NCBI GenBank assembly: GCA_964593065.1 | Contig: CAZQGO010000010.1 | Coordinates: 25,503 to 89,502, forward strand | Direction: 5' to 3' | DNA: 64,000 bases | Source of the DNA: CAZQGO01 sp964593065 | GTDB lineage: Bacteria > Oederibacteriota > JAAXVQ01 | Part shown: positions 34,134-42,582 of the stretch, piece after piece | How the letters are laid out: each line of letters begins with the position of its first letter | Numbering within the stretch: the stretch's first letter is position 1 | Made by a program: the position numbers and the translations under genes | The notes under the pieces: generated by a model | Told to the model about the DNA's origin: nothing | What the model saw: only the letters and a program-made list of their open reading frames with translations | Databases searched by the model: none

Positions 34134-35522
34134 TTATATCTCGCTCAAGCGTTTTCGTTCCCGCCCCCGGTAGCGGGCGCCCAGCCGCCGGCACAAGGCC
34201 TGCAGGGCCGCAGCGTCCACTTCCGGGGACTCGACCGCCGTGACCGATACACGAAATCCCGCCTGCACCGCCCGTCCGATGAAGTCCAGCACGCGCGGAA
34301 AGGTCTCCGGGCCCGTGGCCGGCCGCACCCATTGCTGGTATTGTTCCGGGTGGGCGGTGTTCAAGGAAACGGACCATTCATCCACTGCGCCCCGGCAGTC
34401 CGGCAGGATGTCCCGTTGGAAAACCGCGTCGGCCTGGCCGTTGGTGTTGACCCGCACGCGGCCGCCGCGCTGCTTGATTTCCCGGGCCACGGCCAGCAAA
34501 ACCGGCAGGCGCAGCACGGGTTCACCCAGGCCGCAAAAAACGATCTCGCCGAAGCGGCCGGGGTCGCCGATGGCCTGCAGTGTCTCCGCGGCCGTGGGTT
34601 CGCGCTGCAGCGTCAGGTCCTGCCCCCGGAAGCGCCGGTCGCGGTCCCGCGGGCAGAAGGCGCAATGGGCACTGCAACGGTTGGTCAGGTTGACGTACAG
34701 GCTCCCTTCCAGCCGGTAGACCAGGACCCCGGGGTCGCCGGGCACCACGCGGAAAAGGCGTTGCGCGTTGCGCGTGGTCAGTTCGGCCAGGTTTTCCGGG
34801 GCCTGCCCGCGTAGGCCCGCCGCGAAATCGGCGACTTCTTTCAGCCAGGCCGGTTCGTTGCGCTGTCCCCGCCGCGGCTGGGGCGGCAGGTAGGGTGCAT
34901 CGGTCTCCAGAAGCAGGCGTTCGGCCGGCGCGGCCTGAAGTGCCGCGCGCACGCTCTCGGCCTTGGGATAGGTTGCGGTCCCGCCGAAGCCGAGGTGAAA
35001 GCCGAACTCCAGGACCGTGTCCAGGTGCGCGGGCCCGCCGCCGTAGCAGTGGAACACGCCGCCCGCCGGGAACGGCCCCTGCTGCTTAAGGAGGGCGAAG
35101 GCGTCGTCCTCGGCTTCGCGCACGTGCACGATCAGCGGCAACTCGAAGACCCGGGCCAAGCGCAGCTGGCGCGCGAACGCTTCACGCTGGGCCGCGCGGT
35201 CCGGCGGCGGGAACTCCGGAAAGAGGTGGTAGTCCAAGCCCGTCTCGCCCAGGGCCACGACCTTGTTTTCGGCCAGCTGCGCGCGCAGGCCGTCGCAGGC
35301 CTCGGGGCCCAGGCGGGGGAATTCGTGCGGGTGCAGGCCCGCGGCCGCGAACACGTCCGGCTCGGCCTGAGCCAGGGCCAGGGCGCGGCGGTTGGCCTCC
35401 GGCTCGGAACCCGCGTTGACGAACTGCTCCACGCCCGCGGCCCGGGCCCGGGCCAGGACTTCGGCCCGGTCCGCGTCGAAGGCGTCCATTTCCAGGTGCA
35501 CGTGCGTGTCGAACCAATGCAT
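34134..35522 (-). CDS. TatD nuclease fused to a radical SAM domain
   Basis: The protein has 462 residues. Residues 1-260 form a complete TatD-type metal-dependent DNase/hydrolase: FDTHVHLE (His7, His9), GETGLDYH (Glu93), IVHVREA (His133), FHCYGG (His158) and ETDAPYLPP (Asp208). Residues about 265-462 form a compact radical SAM domain with CSAHCAFC (Cys283/287/290) for a [4Fe-4S] cluster and GLGEP for SAM binding. It matches my memory of the separately encoded TatD-associated radical SAM family. Here one reading frame joins them with no stop. The gene follows metG closely, echoing metS-yabD in Bacillus. The radical SAM reaction is unknown. Confidence 0.9.
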   Translation of the reverse strand: MHWFDTHVHLEMDAFDADRAEVLARARAAGVEQFVNAGSEPEANRRALALAQAEPDVFAAAGLHPHEFPRLGPEACDGLRAQLAENKVVALGETGLDYHLFPEFPPPDRAAQREAFARQLRLARVFELPLIVHVREAEDDAFALLKQQGPFPAGGVFHCYGGGPAHLDTVLEFGFHLGFGGTATYPKAESVRAALQAAPAERLLLETDAPYLPPQPRRGQRNEPAWLKEVADFAAGLRGQAPENLAELTTRNAQRLFRVVPGDPGVLVYRLEGSLYVNLTNRCSAHCAFCPRDRDRRFRGQDLTLQREPTAAETLQAIGDPGRFGEIVFCGLGEPVLRLPVLLAVAREIKQRGGRVRVNTNGQADAVFQRDILPDCRGAVDEWSVSLNTAHPEQYQQWVRPATGPETFPRVLDFIGRAVQAGFRVSVTAVESPEVDAAALQALCRRLGARYRGRERKRLSEI

Positions 35523-35558
35523 GGGAGGTGGTGCTCCCCTTCTGCGCGTTCTGCCGCC

Positions 35559-37163
35559 TTACGCGGCCGGCGCCCCGTTCTTCTCCTTCTCGATGCGCGG
35601 GAAGAGCGGTTCGGCTTTGGCAATGGCCTGTCCCGGTGCCAGTCCGCCCCAGGCCGCGGCCTGCGGAAGTTGGCGCGCGCGCTCCGGCTCCGGCTCCCCG
35701 AGCTGGGCCAGAATGCGCGGGACCGTGCGCGGCATGAAGGGCTGGAGCAGGATCGCGGCCAGGCGCAGGACCTCGAGCAGGTTGTAAAGGACCGTGGAGA
35801 GGCGCGCGGTCTCGCCGCGCTTGAACAGGCCCCAGGGAGCGGTCTCGTCGATGTACTTGTTGCTGCGCCTGATCACGTCCCAGACCGCGGCCGTGGCCCG
35901 CGAGAAGTCCAGGGCCGTAAAGGCCTGGTCGCAGACCGCGTAGGCGCCGTGCGCGGCCGCCAGCAGGGCCGCGTCCTCCGGGATCGGCGTCGGATCCGGG
36001 GCCGGCACCTTCCCCCCGCAGTACTTCTCCACCATGGTCAGGGTGCGGTTGAGCAGGTTGCCGAGGTCGTTGGCCAGGTCGCTGTTGTAGCGCTCGACCA
36101 AGCCCGCTTCGGAGAAGTCTCCGTCCCCGGCGAAGACGTTCGAGGCCAAGAGCACGTAGCGGACCACGTCCGAGCCGCGCTCGCCGAACGAGGCGGCCAG
36201 CTCCAGCGGATCGAGGACGTTGCCGCGGGTTTTGGAGATCTTCTCGCCTTTCAGCGAGAGGAAGCCGTGGCCGAACACGCGCTTGGGCAGGGGCAGGCCG
36301 GCCGACAGGAGCATGGCCGGCCAGATGATGCAGTGGAAGCGCGTGATGTCCTTGCCGATGACGTGCACGTCCGCGGGCCAATAGCGCTGGAACAGGGCCG
36401 GGTCGTCCGGAAAACCCACGGCCGAAAGGTAGTTGATCAGGGCGTCGAACCACACGTAGACCACGTGCGTCGGGTCGTCCGGGAACGGAATGCCCCACGA
36501 AGTCGTGGAGCGGGAGACGGAGAGATCCTTCAGCCCCTCCTTGAGGACGTTGAGGACCTCATTGCGCCGGGTCTCGGGCTGGATGAACTCGGGGTGGCGT
36601 CCGATGTGTTCCAGCAGGGCCGGCGCGTATTTCGAGAGCCTGAAGAAGTAATTCTTCTCGGCCAGCCACACCGGCCGGATGCCGTGCACCGGGCAGGCGC
36701 CGTCTTTCAAGTCGGTCTCGAGGTAGTAGGTCTCGCAGGAGTTGCAGTACCAGCCGGTGTATTCGCCGGGATAAATGTCCCCGGCGGCGAGGGCGCGGCG
36801 GATCATCTCCTGGGAGGCGCGGTGATGGATGGGCTCGGAGGTCCGGATGAAGCGGTCGTACGAGATATCCAGTGCGCGCCAGGTCCGTTCGAAGGTGGCG
36901 GCCATCTGGTCGCAGAACGCCTGGGGCGTGGTGTTCAATTCCCGGGCCTTGGCCTCGACGTTGGCCGAGTGCTCGTCCGAGCCGGTGGCGAAAAACACGT
37001 CGTGCCCGGTCAGGCGCTTCCAACGGGCGAGCGCGTCCGTGCCGATCTCCTCGTAGGCGTGCCCGATGTGGGGCTTGGAGTTGGCGTAGGTGATGGCGGT
37101 GGTGAGGTAGAATTTCCCGGAGGGCATGGGAGTCCCGGGTCCTTTCTGGAAAGCAGGGGTCAT
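35559..37163 (-). CDS. metG: Methionyl-tRNA synthetase
   Basis: The protein has 534 residues, the short form without the C-terminal tRNA-binding domain. It is a class I synthetase: the HIGH motif is HIGHAYEEIG, the zinc/knob region has CNSCETYY and CPVH, and the KMSKS equivalent is GEKISKTRGN. The ATG at 37163 overlaps the ricT stop by ATGA and is chosen. The ATG at 37127 fits the family N-terminus equally well and would shorten the protein by 12 residues. Confidence 0.95.
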   Translation of the reverse strand: MTPAFQKGPGTPMPSGKFYLTTAITYANSKPHIGHAYEEIGTDALARWKRLTGHDVFFATGSDEHSANVEAKARELNTTPQAFCDQMAATFERTWRALDISYDRFIRTSEPIHHRASQEMIRRALAAGDIYPGEYTGWYCNSCETYYLETDLKDGACPVHGIRPVWLAEKNYFFRLSKYAPALLEHIGRHPEFIQPETRRNEVLNVLKEGLKDLSVSRSTTSWGIPFPDDPTHVVYVWFDALINYLSAVGFPDDPALFQRYWPADVHVIGKDITRFHCIIWPAMLLSAGLPLPKRVFGHGFLSLKGEKISKTRGNVLDPLELAASFGERGSDVVRYVLLASNVFAGDGDFSEAGLVERYNSDLANDLGNLLNRTLTMVEKYCGGKVPAPDPTPIPEDAALLAAAHGAYAVCDQAFTALDFSRATAAVWDVIRRSNKYIDETAPWGLFKRGETARLSTVLYNLLEVLRLAAILLQPFMPRTVPRILAQLGEPEPERARQLPQAAAWGGLAPGQAIAKAEPLFPRIEKEKNGAPAA

Positions 37164-38035
37164 CCGTTTTTCCGCTCGTCGCGGCCGGCGCCGTGCCGAG
37201 GCCGCGAAGCATGCCGGTCGTGGGTCCGGGAATGCCGGCTGCCGCCAGGCCCCGGCGGACGTCCGCCCGCGGGCGGGAAATGCCGCCCGCCGCCGGCCGG
37301 CTGGCAGGCGGGGCCGGACGCGTTTCCCGCCGCCTGGGCGGCGGGGCAGGAGTCGGCGCAGGCCGGAACGGCCTTGGGTTCCGTCTCCCGTTTCCGCTTG
37401 CCCTTGGCGCCCTCGTATTCGTAGGACAGGCAGCACATCAGGCGCCCGCAGATCCCCGAGACTTTCGACGGGTTCAAGGAGACGTTCTGGTCCTTGGCCA
37501 TGCGGATGGAGACCGAAACGAAATCCTTCATGAACGTGCAGCAGCACAGGCTGCGGCCGCACGGCCCGACCCCGCCCAAGCGGCGGGCCTCGTCGCGCAC
37601 GCCGATCTGCCTCATCTCGATCTTGACCCGGAGCGCCTGCGCCAGCTCTTTCACCAGTTCCCGGAAGTCCACGCGGTTCTCCGAGGTGAAATAAAACACG
37701 GCTTTACGCCCCTCGAGGGTGTAGGTCACGTCCACCAGCTTCATGGGGATGTTCTTTTCCTTGACCTTGTTCCGGCACAAGCGGTAGGCGTCCCGTTCGA
37801 GGCGCTCGTTGTGGCGCAGCTGTTCCAGATCCCGGTTGTGGACCAGGCGCAAAACCCGCCGGCGTCCGCCGTTCTCCTGCGCAGCCGCCGGATTCACCCG
37901 CACCACGCGCGCCACGGCGGGGCCCTGTTCGCCCTCGACCACGCACAAGGCTCCGATTTTAAGGTCCAGTCCCGAGGCCGCATAGGGATACAATTTGCCG
38001 CCCTTGAGAAACTGGACCAGAACCATTTCCATCAT
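37160..38035 (-). CDS. ricT: PSP1 domain protein (RicT/YaaT-like)
   Basis: The protein has 291 residues. In Bacillus the homologue belongs to the Ric complex, which binds FeS clusters and affects RNA processing. The PSP1 C-terminal domain with GPCGRSLCCCTFM and SGICGRLMCCLSYE cysteines is intact. The last 90 residues are Pro/Gly/His-rich and variable. AAGAGGTGA is correctly placed before the ATG at 38035, so I prefer that to an upstream GTG. It lies between holB and metG, the same neighbourhood as in Bacillus. Confidence 0.92.
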   Translation of the reverse strand: MMEMVLVQFLKGGKLYPYAASGLDLKIGALCVVEGEQGPAVARVVRVNPAAAQENGGRRRVLRLVHNRDLEQLRHNERLERDAYRLCRNKVKEKNIPMKLVDVTYTLEGRKAVFYFTSENRVDFRELVKELAQALRVKIEMRQIGVRDEARRLGGVGPCGRSLCCCTFMKDFVSVSIRMAKDQNVSLNPSKVSGICGRLMCCLSYEYEGAKGKRKRETEPKAVPACADSCPAAQAAGNASGPACQPAGGGRHFPPAGGRPPGPGGSRHSRTHDRHASRPRHGAGRDERKNG

Positions 38036-38101
38036 GGCTTTCACCTCTTGACATCCGTCCCCGCGCCGGCGCCTTCTGTTCCACGCCCCAATGGAGAGGA
38101 A

Positions 38102-39091
38102 TCAGGCCGCGCTGCCGGCGGGCCGGCTCAAATGCAGCATCAGGACTTCCAGCACCAGCTGGGGGTTGACATTCTGTCCCAACCGGGTCGCAGCCGCCAG
38201 CACGGCCTGATATTTATCCAGCGCGCTTTCCCGGCTTTCCCGGGCCAGCGCCGACTGCAGGTCCGCCACGCGGTCGGCATTAAACAGCAGCTCCGCGGGC
38301 GCGCCGTGGGACAGGATGACCAGGTCCCGGTACCAGGTCAGCCACACGTCCACGACCTCGGACAAATCGGCGAAGTCCTGCGCAACTCCCTGCGCCGCCT
38401 GGAACCAATCCCGTTCTTCCGCCGCCTGCGCCGCGGACAACACCCTTGCCCGCAGGGCTTGCTGCTCCTCATCCAACAGGCGCAACGCCCGGGCGGGGCG
38501 CCCGTCGGCCAGCATCGCCACGGCGCGCGCCGTCTGGTCCGTACATCCGGTCCTCGCCTGCAACCACGCGCCCAGAATCTCCGGAACCAGGGCGTGAAAA
38601 CGCAACTCCTGGCAGCGGGAGCGCACCGTGTCCAGCAACGCATAGGGCTGGCTGGTGATCAGGACGACCGTCACGTCCGGGGGCGGCTCCTCGAGAATTT
38701 TCAGCAGGCTGTTCTCCGCCTGGACGGTCAAGGCGTCGGCCGGATCCAGGATATAAACCTTCGCCCGGCCTTCCATGGGCTTGAGAACCGCATCCCGCTG
38801 CAGCCGCTCGCGGATCTGATCGATTTTCAGGGTCTGCCCGTCGGGTTCCAACACCTGCACATCCGGGTGCGCGCCGGCGGCAATGTTCCGGCACGAGCGG
38901 CAGCGGCCGCAAGCGTCCCCGTTTTCCGATTCCGGGCAGTTCAAGGCCTGGGCCAATTGCAGGGCCGTGGCGCGTTTGCCCACGCCTTCGGGCCCGGTGA
39001 ACAACAAGGCATGCGCCAGACGGCCGTTCTGCACCGAGCGGTGCAAATACTCCACGATCACGTCCTGGCCCTTGATGTCCTGCCACGGCAT
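38102..39091 (-). CDS. holB: DNA polymerase III subunit delta'
   Basis: The protein has 329 residues. Delta' is part of the clamp loader. FTGPEGVGKRA at about 32-42 is the degenerate P-loop typical of delta', followed by the zinc-binding CPESENGDACGRCRSC, and ENSLLKILEEPPPDV with LITSQPYALLDTVRSRCQ completes the AAA+ core (an SRC arginine finger). It is 3 bp from tmk, in the conserved tmk-holB-ricT order. Confidence 0.95.
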   Translation of the reverse strand: MPWQDIKGQDVIVEYLHRSVQNGRLAHALLFTGPEGVGKRATALQLAQALNCPESENGDACGRCRSCRNIAAGAHPDVQVLEPDGQTLKIDQIRERLQRDAVLKPMEGRAKVYILDPADALTVQAENSLLKILEEPPPDVTVVLITSQPYALLDTVRSRCQELRFHALVPEILGAWLQARTGCTDQTARAVAMLADGRPARALRLLDEEQQALRARVLSAAQAAEERDWFQAAQGVAQDFADLSEVVDVWLTWYRDLVILSHGAPAELLFNADRVADLQSALARESRESALDKYQAVLAAATRLGQNVNPQLVLEVLMLHLSRPAGSAA

Positions 39092-39094
39092 GGC

Positions 39095-39742
39095 TTATCC
39101 TTTCACGCGAGGCGCCACCGCCCGCCAGATGCTGGCGGCGACCTTCTCGGGCGGAGCGCCGGCGGCCACCACCCGGAAGCGGCGGGGTTCGGAACGCGCC
39201 AGCCGCAGGTAGGCGCGGCGCACGCCCCGGTGAAATGCCAGCGATTCCGATTCGATGCGGTCGAGCCCCGGCCGGGTGCGCGCCGCCCGTTTCAATCCCG
39301 CCTCCGCCGGCAGGTCCAGCAGCAAGGTCAGGTTCGGCTTCAGACCGCCGGTTGCCAGCCGGTTCGCCTCGGCCACGAATCGCGCAGGCAATCTACGGCC
39401 CCCGACCTGATAGGCGAAGGTGGCGTCCGAAAATCTTTCGCAGAGCACGACCCGGCCCGCCCGCAATTGCGGCAGGATGAGGTCATGAACGTGCTGGGCG
39501 CGCGCCGCTAAAAACAGGAACAATTCCGTCCCGGCAGTCACTCTGGTCTGGCCCGGACGCAACAACAACTCCCGGATTTTTTCCGGCAAGGAATTCTTCC
39601 TGCCTCCGCCCGGTTCACGGGTCGTTAAGTTTTTGACACCCTGCGCCGCGAGTTTTCTTGCCAGCAACCGCATTTGCGTGCTTTTCCCGGAGCCGTCGGG
39701 CCCCTCAAAGGTAATAAATACGCCTTTTTTCCTTGAAGACAT
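39095..39742 (-). CDS. tmk: Thymidylate kinase
   Basis: The protein has 215 residues. Tmk phosphorylates dTMP to dTDP. The P-loop FEGPDGSGKST, TREPGGG and the catalytic CERFSDATFAYQVGGR are present. The ATG at 39742 has GGGGG upstream. It is the first gene of the replication/translation operon and is preceded by the AT-rich region with DnaA-box matches, which makes DnaA control of nucleotide supply plausible. Confidence 0.95.
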   Translation of the reverse strand: MSSRKKGVFITFEGPDGSGKSTQMRLLARKLAAQGVKNLTTREPGGGRKNSLPEKIRELLLRPGQTRVTAGTELFLFLAARAQHVHDLILPQLRAGRVVLCERFSDATFAYQVGGRRLPARFVAEANRLATGGLKPNLTLLLDLPAEAGLKRAARTRPGLDRIESESLAFHRGVRRAYLRLARSEPRRFRVVAAGAPPEKVAASIWRAVAPRVKG

Positions 39743-39772
39743 GATTGGCCCCCGGGTATGCAATCCCTCATG

Positions 39773-39936
39773 AAACACTATAATATTCTTAAAATCAAGT
39801 AATTTTAGAGGTTAAATATTCGGTTATGCACAGCCCCTGTGAAGAACTCTGCCGTTTTTGGAAAAACCTATGATTTCCAGATTTTTATTGGCTTTTTCCC
39901 GGGGAAAACCAGGTGCCTTTTATCCACTTATTCACA
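39773..39936. promoter_or_regulatory. AT-rich region with a DnaA-box cluster
   Basis: The tmk-NIF3 gap is strongly AT-rich in an otherwise GC-rich window. TTATGCACA (39824-39832) and TTATTCACA (39928-39936) match the DnaA box TTATNCACA exactly. TTATCCACT (39920-39928) has one mismatch and shares one base with the second box, so the two form a direct tandem. TGTGAAGAA (39838-39846) is a one-mismatch box on the opposite strand. Inverted repeats GTTTTT-GG-AAAAAC (39854-39867) and CTTTTTCCC/GGGGAAAA (39892-39908) are also present. It could be the DnaA-responsive promoter of tmk-holB or part of a replication origin. Confidence 0.6.
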
Positions 39937-40705
39937 GCCCGGTAGGGATATCCAGGAATTCCGTTCCAACCCCAAATGTTTCCCCGACCCACTTCAGCAA
40001 GGATTGGACGCCGAAGGTCTCGGTGGCGTAATGCCCGCCGATGAATACATTAATGCCCGCTTCCCGGCAAAGGTGGTAATGCTGATGGGTAATCTCCCCG
40101 GTGAGGAAAGCGTCGCATCCCGCTGCAGCCGCCTCCAGGGCCAGATCCCCTGCCCCGCCGCTGACCACCGCCGCCCGGCGGATGCGTTCGGGGCCGAACG
40201 GCCATACCCGCACGCGCGCGGCCGTGGCCCGCCGCAGCCGGGCCGCGGCTTGCGGCCGTGTCGCGGGCCGCGGCCAGCTGCCGATGAAGCCGATCCGCTG
40301 GCCGTGATATTCGCCGAAGCGCGTAAGGCGTGCCAGCCCGACGGCCTGGGCCAGGAGCGCATTGTTTCCCCGGCGGGGATGAAGGTCCAGGGGCAAATGA
40401 GAGGCGTACAGGGAGAGCCCGTAATCCACCAGCCGGCGCACCCGTTGCCGCAGCAGCGGATCCATGACCGGCGCTTCTCCCCAGAACAGGCCGTGGTGCA
40501 CGAGCAGCAGGTCCGCGCCGGCGCGCGCCGCGGCGTCGAAGGACGCCAAAGACGCATCCACGGCCGCGGCCACTTTGCGCACCGGCCGCCGGCTCTCGAA
40601 CTGCAGGCCGTTCACGGCGCTGTCTTGGACAGCGTGTACGCGGAGTTCCCGGTCCAGCCAGACGGAGATTTTTTTCGCAGAGGGAAAAAAGCGGAATTTC
40701 GGCAA
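39932..40705 (-). CDS. NIF3 / GTP cyclohydrolase I type 2-like family protein
   Basis: The protein has 257 residues when started at TTG 40705, the only in-frame start that gives the family length; AAGGAGG lies 12 bp upstream, a little far. The NIF3 fold binds a di-metal centre through DLLLVHHGLFWG, the later GEITHQHYH and HYATETFG segments. Ligand residues are in place. Its reaction is not settled in any organism. The first DnaA-like box overlaps its stop codon. The weak start makes the N-terminus uncertain. Confidence 0.8.
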   Translation of the reverse strand: MPKFRFFPSAKKISVWLDRELRVHAVQDSAVNGLQFESRRPVRKVAAAVDASLASFDAAARAGADLLLVHHGLFWGEAPVMDPLLRQRVRRLVDYGLSLYASHLPLDLHPRRGNNALLAQAVGLARLTRFGEYHGQRIGFIGSWPRPATRPQAAARLRRATAARVRVWPFGPERIRRAAVVSGGAGDLALEAAAAGCDAFLTGEITHQHYHLCREAGINVFIGGHYATETFGVQSLLKWVGETFGVGTEFLDIPTGL

Positions 40706-40791
40706 GGCTTGTGCCCGCCTCCTTCGCGGGTGTGAACGGACTGGCTGACTTAAATTCGTTCCGGGTTCAACCCGCGACTCCGCCGGTGGGC

Positions 40792-42513
40792 TTAAAATAA
40801 TCCCGTGATCTTGCCGTCGGCGGTCAGGTCGATCTTGTTCCCCGCCGGCTGGGAGGGCAGGCCGGGCATGGTGCGCATCTCCCCCAGCAGCGGGTACAGG
40901 AAGCCCGCGCCCACGGCCGCCCGGATGTCCCGCACCGGCACCCGGAAGTTGCGCGGCCGGCCTTTCAGTTTCGGGTCGTGGGACAGGGAGAGGTGCGTCT
41001 TGGCCATGCACAGCGGCAAATGGGCGTAGCCCAAATCCGTATAGAGCTTGATTTTCTTCTCGGCTTCGGGCAGATAGTCCACGCCGTCGGCGCCGTAGAT
41101 CTGCGTGGCGATGGTCTCGATCTTCTCCCGGATGGAGCTCTCCAGCGGGTACAGGAAACGGAACTGGCTGGGCTGGTCCGCCGCCGCCACCACGGCCTCG
41201 GCCAGCTCCCGCCCGCCCTCGCCGCCGCGGCTGTGCACCTCCATGGGCACCGCCGCCGCGGCGCCGAAACGCAGCGCCGCCTCCTGCACCAGGCGGATTT
41301 CGTCGTCGGTGTCCGTGGCGAAGCGGTTGATGGCCACCACCACCGGCACGCCGTGGCGCCGGACGATGCCGACGTGCTGCTCGAGGTTTTCACAGCCGCG
41401 CAGCAGGGCCTCGTCGTTGCGCGCGGCCGCCACGGCCGGGTCCAGGGGCTTGCCCGGAGCCACCGCGAAGGCTCCCCCGTGCATTTTCAGAGCCCGCAGG
41501 GTGCAGGTCAGGATGACCGCGTCCGGCTTGAGGCCGGAGTAGCGGCACTTGATGTTCATGAACTTTTCGCAGCCGCAATCCGCGCCGAAGCCGCTTTCCG
41601 TGACCACGTAGTCGGCCAGGCGCAGGGCCATCTGGTCCGCCAGGATGGACGAGTTGCCGTGCGCGATGTTGGCGAAGGGGCCGGCGTGCACGAACACCGG
41701 CGTGTGCTCCAGCGTTTGCATCAAGGTCGGCAGGAGCGCGTCCTTCATGAGCACGGCCATGGCGCCGGCGCATTGCAGCGCCTCGGCGGTGACGGCCTGG
41801 CCGGCGCGGTTGGTGCCGATCACGATGGCCCCCAGGCGCCGGCGCATGTCCGGCAGGCTCTCGGCCAGAGCCAGGATCGCCATGACCTCGGAAGCGACCG
41901 CGATGTCGAAGCCGGTTTCCCGCGGGTAGCCGTTTTCGCGCCCGCCCAGGCCGACCACGATCTGGCGCAGGGCGCGGTCCGAGATGTCCACCACGCGCCG
42001 CCAGGTCACGGACAAGGGGTCGATGTCCAGGCAGTTGCCGTGCAGGATGTGGGCGTCGATATAGGCGGCCAGCAAATTGGTGGCCAGGGACACGGCGTGG
42101 ATGTCCCCGGTGAGGTGCAGGTTGAAGTCCTCCATGGGAATGACCTGCGCGTAGCCCCCGCCGGCGGCGCCGCCCTTGATGCCGAAGACCGGCCCCAAGG
42201 AAGGCTGGCGGATGCAGGTGGCGACCCGCTTGCCGATTTTGGCCAGGGCTTGGGACACCCCGATGGTGGTCACGGTCTTGCCTTCCCCCAGCGGCGTGGG
42301 GGTGATGGCGGTCACGTCGATGTATTTTCCGAGGGGCCGGTCCCGCAGCCGTTCGATCACGTCCAGATGGACCTTGGCCTTGTAGTGGCCGTAAAGCTCC
42401 AGGTCATCCCCGGTGAGGCCGAGCTGTTCGGCGATCCGGGTGATGGGCAGCAGTTTCGCGGCCTGGGCAATTTCAAGATCGCTGGGAATGCGCGTGAGCG
42501 TCGGCTGGGACAT
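40792..42513 (-). CDS. fhs: Formate-tetrahydrofolate ligase
   Basis: The protein has 573 residues. Fhs makes 10-formyl-THF from formate and ATP. TPTPLGEGKTVTTIG is the nucleotide loop; RQPSLGPVFGIKGGAAGGG and VIPMEDFNLHLTGDIHA are hallmark motifs. AAGGAGG sits 7 bp before the ATG at 42513, while an ATG 6 bp earlier is too close to it, so 42513 is the start. It is with metH in this region, consistent with one-carbon metabolism, but no acetyl-CoA synthase genes occur, so a full Wood-Ljungdahl pathway is not shown. Confidence 0.96.
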   Translation of the reverse strand: MSQPTLTRIPSDLEIAQAAKLLPITRIAEQLGLTGDDLELYGHYKAKVHLDVIERLRDRPLGKYIDVTAITPTPLGEGKTVTTIGVSQALAKIGKRVATCIRQPSLGPVFGIKGGAAGGGYAQVIPMEDFNLHLTGDIHAVSLATNLLAAYIDAHILHGNCLDIDPLSVTWRRVVDISDRALRQIVVGLGGRENGYPRETGFDIAVASEVMAILALAESLPDMRRRLGAIVIGTNRAGQAVTAEALQCAGAMAVLMKDALLPTLMQTLEHTPVFVHAGPFANIAHGNSSILADQMALRLADYVVTESGFGADCGCEKFMNIKCRYSGLKPDAVILTCTLRALKMHGGAFAVAPGKPLDPAVAAARNDEALLRGCENLEQHVGIVRRHGVPVVVAINRFATDTDDEIRLVQEAALRFGAAAAVPMEVHSRGGEGGRELAEAVVAAADQPSQFRFLYPLESSIREKIETIATQIYGADGVDYLPEAEKKIKLYTDLGYAHLPLCMAKTHLSLSHDPKLKGRPRNFRVPVRDIRAAVGAGFLYPLLGEMRTMPGLPSQPAGNKIDLTADGKITGLF

Positions 42514-42582
42514 CGGCATACCTCCTTGAAGGAAAACCGGAATCTACGGGAGCAGACGGGAGCCGGCGGCCAAGCCGGTCTG

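Noticed and set aside
39773..39936. Confident call of a chromosomal replication origin
   Set aside because: No dnaA, dnaN or gyrB nearby and no strand switch; only a DnaA-box cluster can be supported.
40740..40790. GGGTTCAACCCGCGACTCCGCC resembles a tRNA T-arm and 3' end
   Set aside because: No matching acceptor, D-arm or anticodon stem could be drawn upstream; the 13-nt palindrome CGGGTTCAACCCG explains the resemblance.
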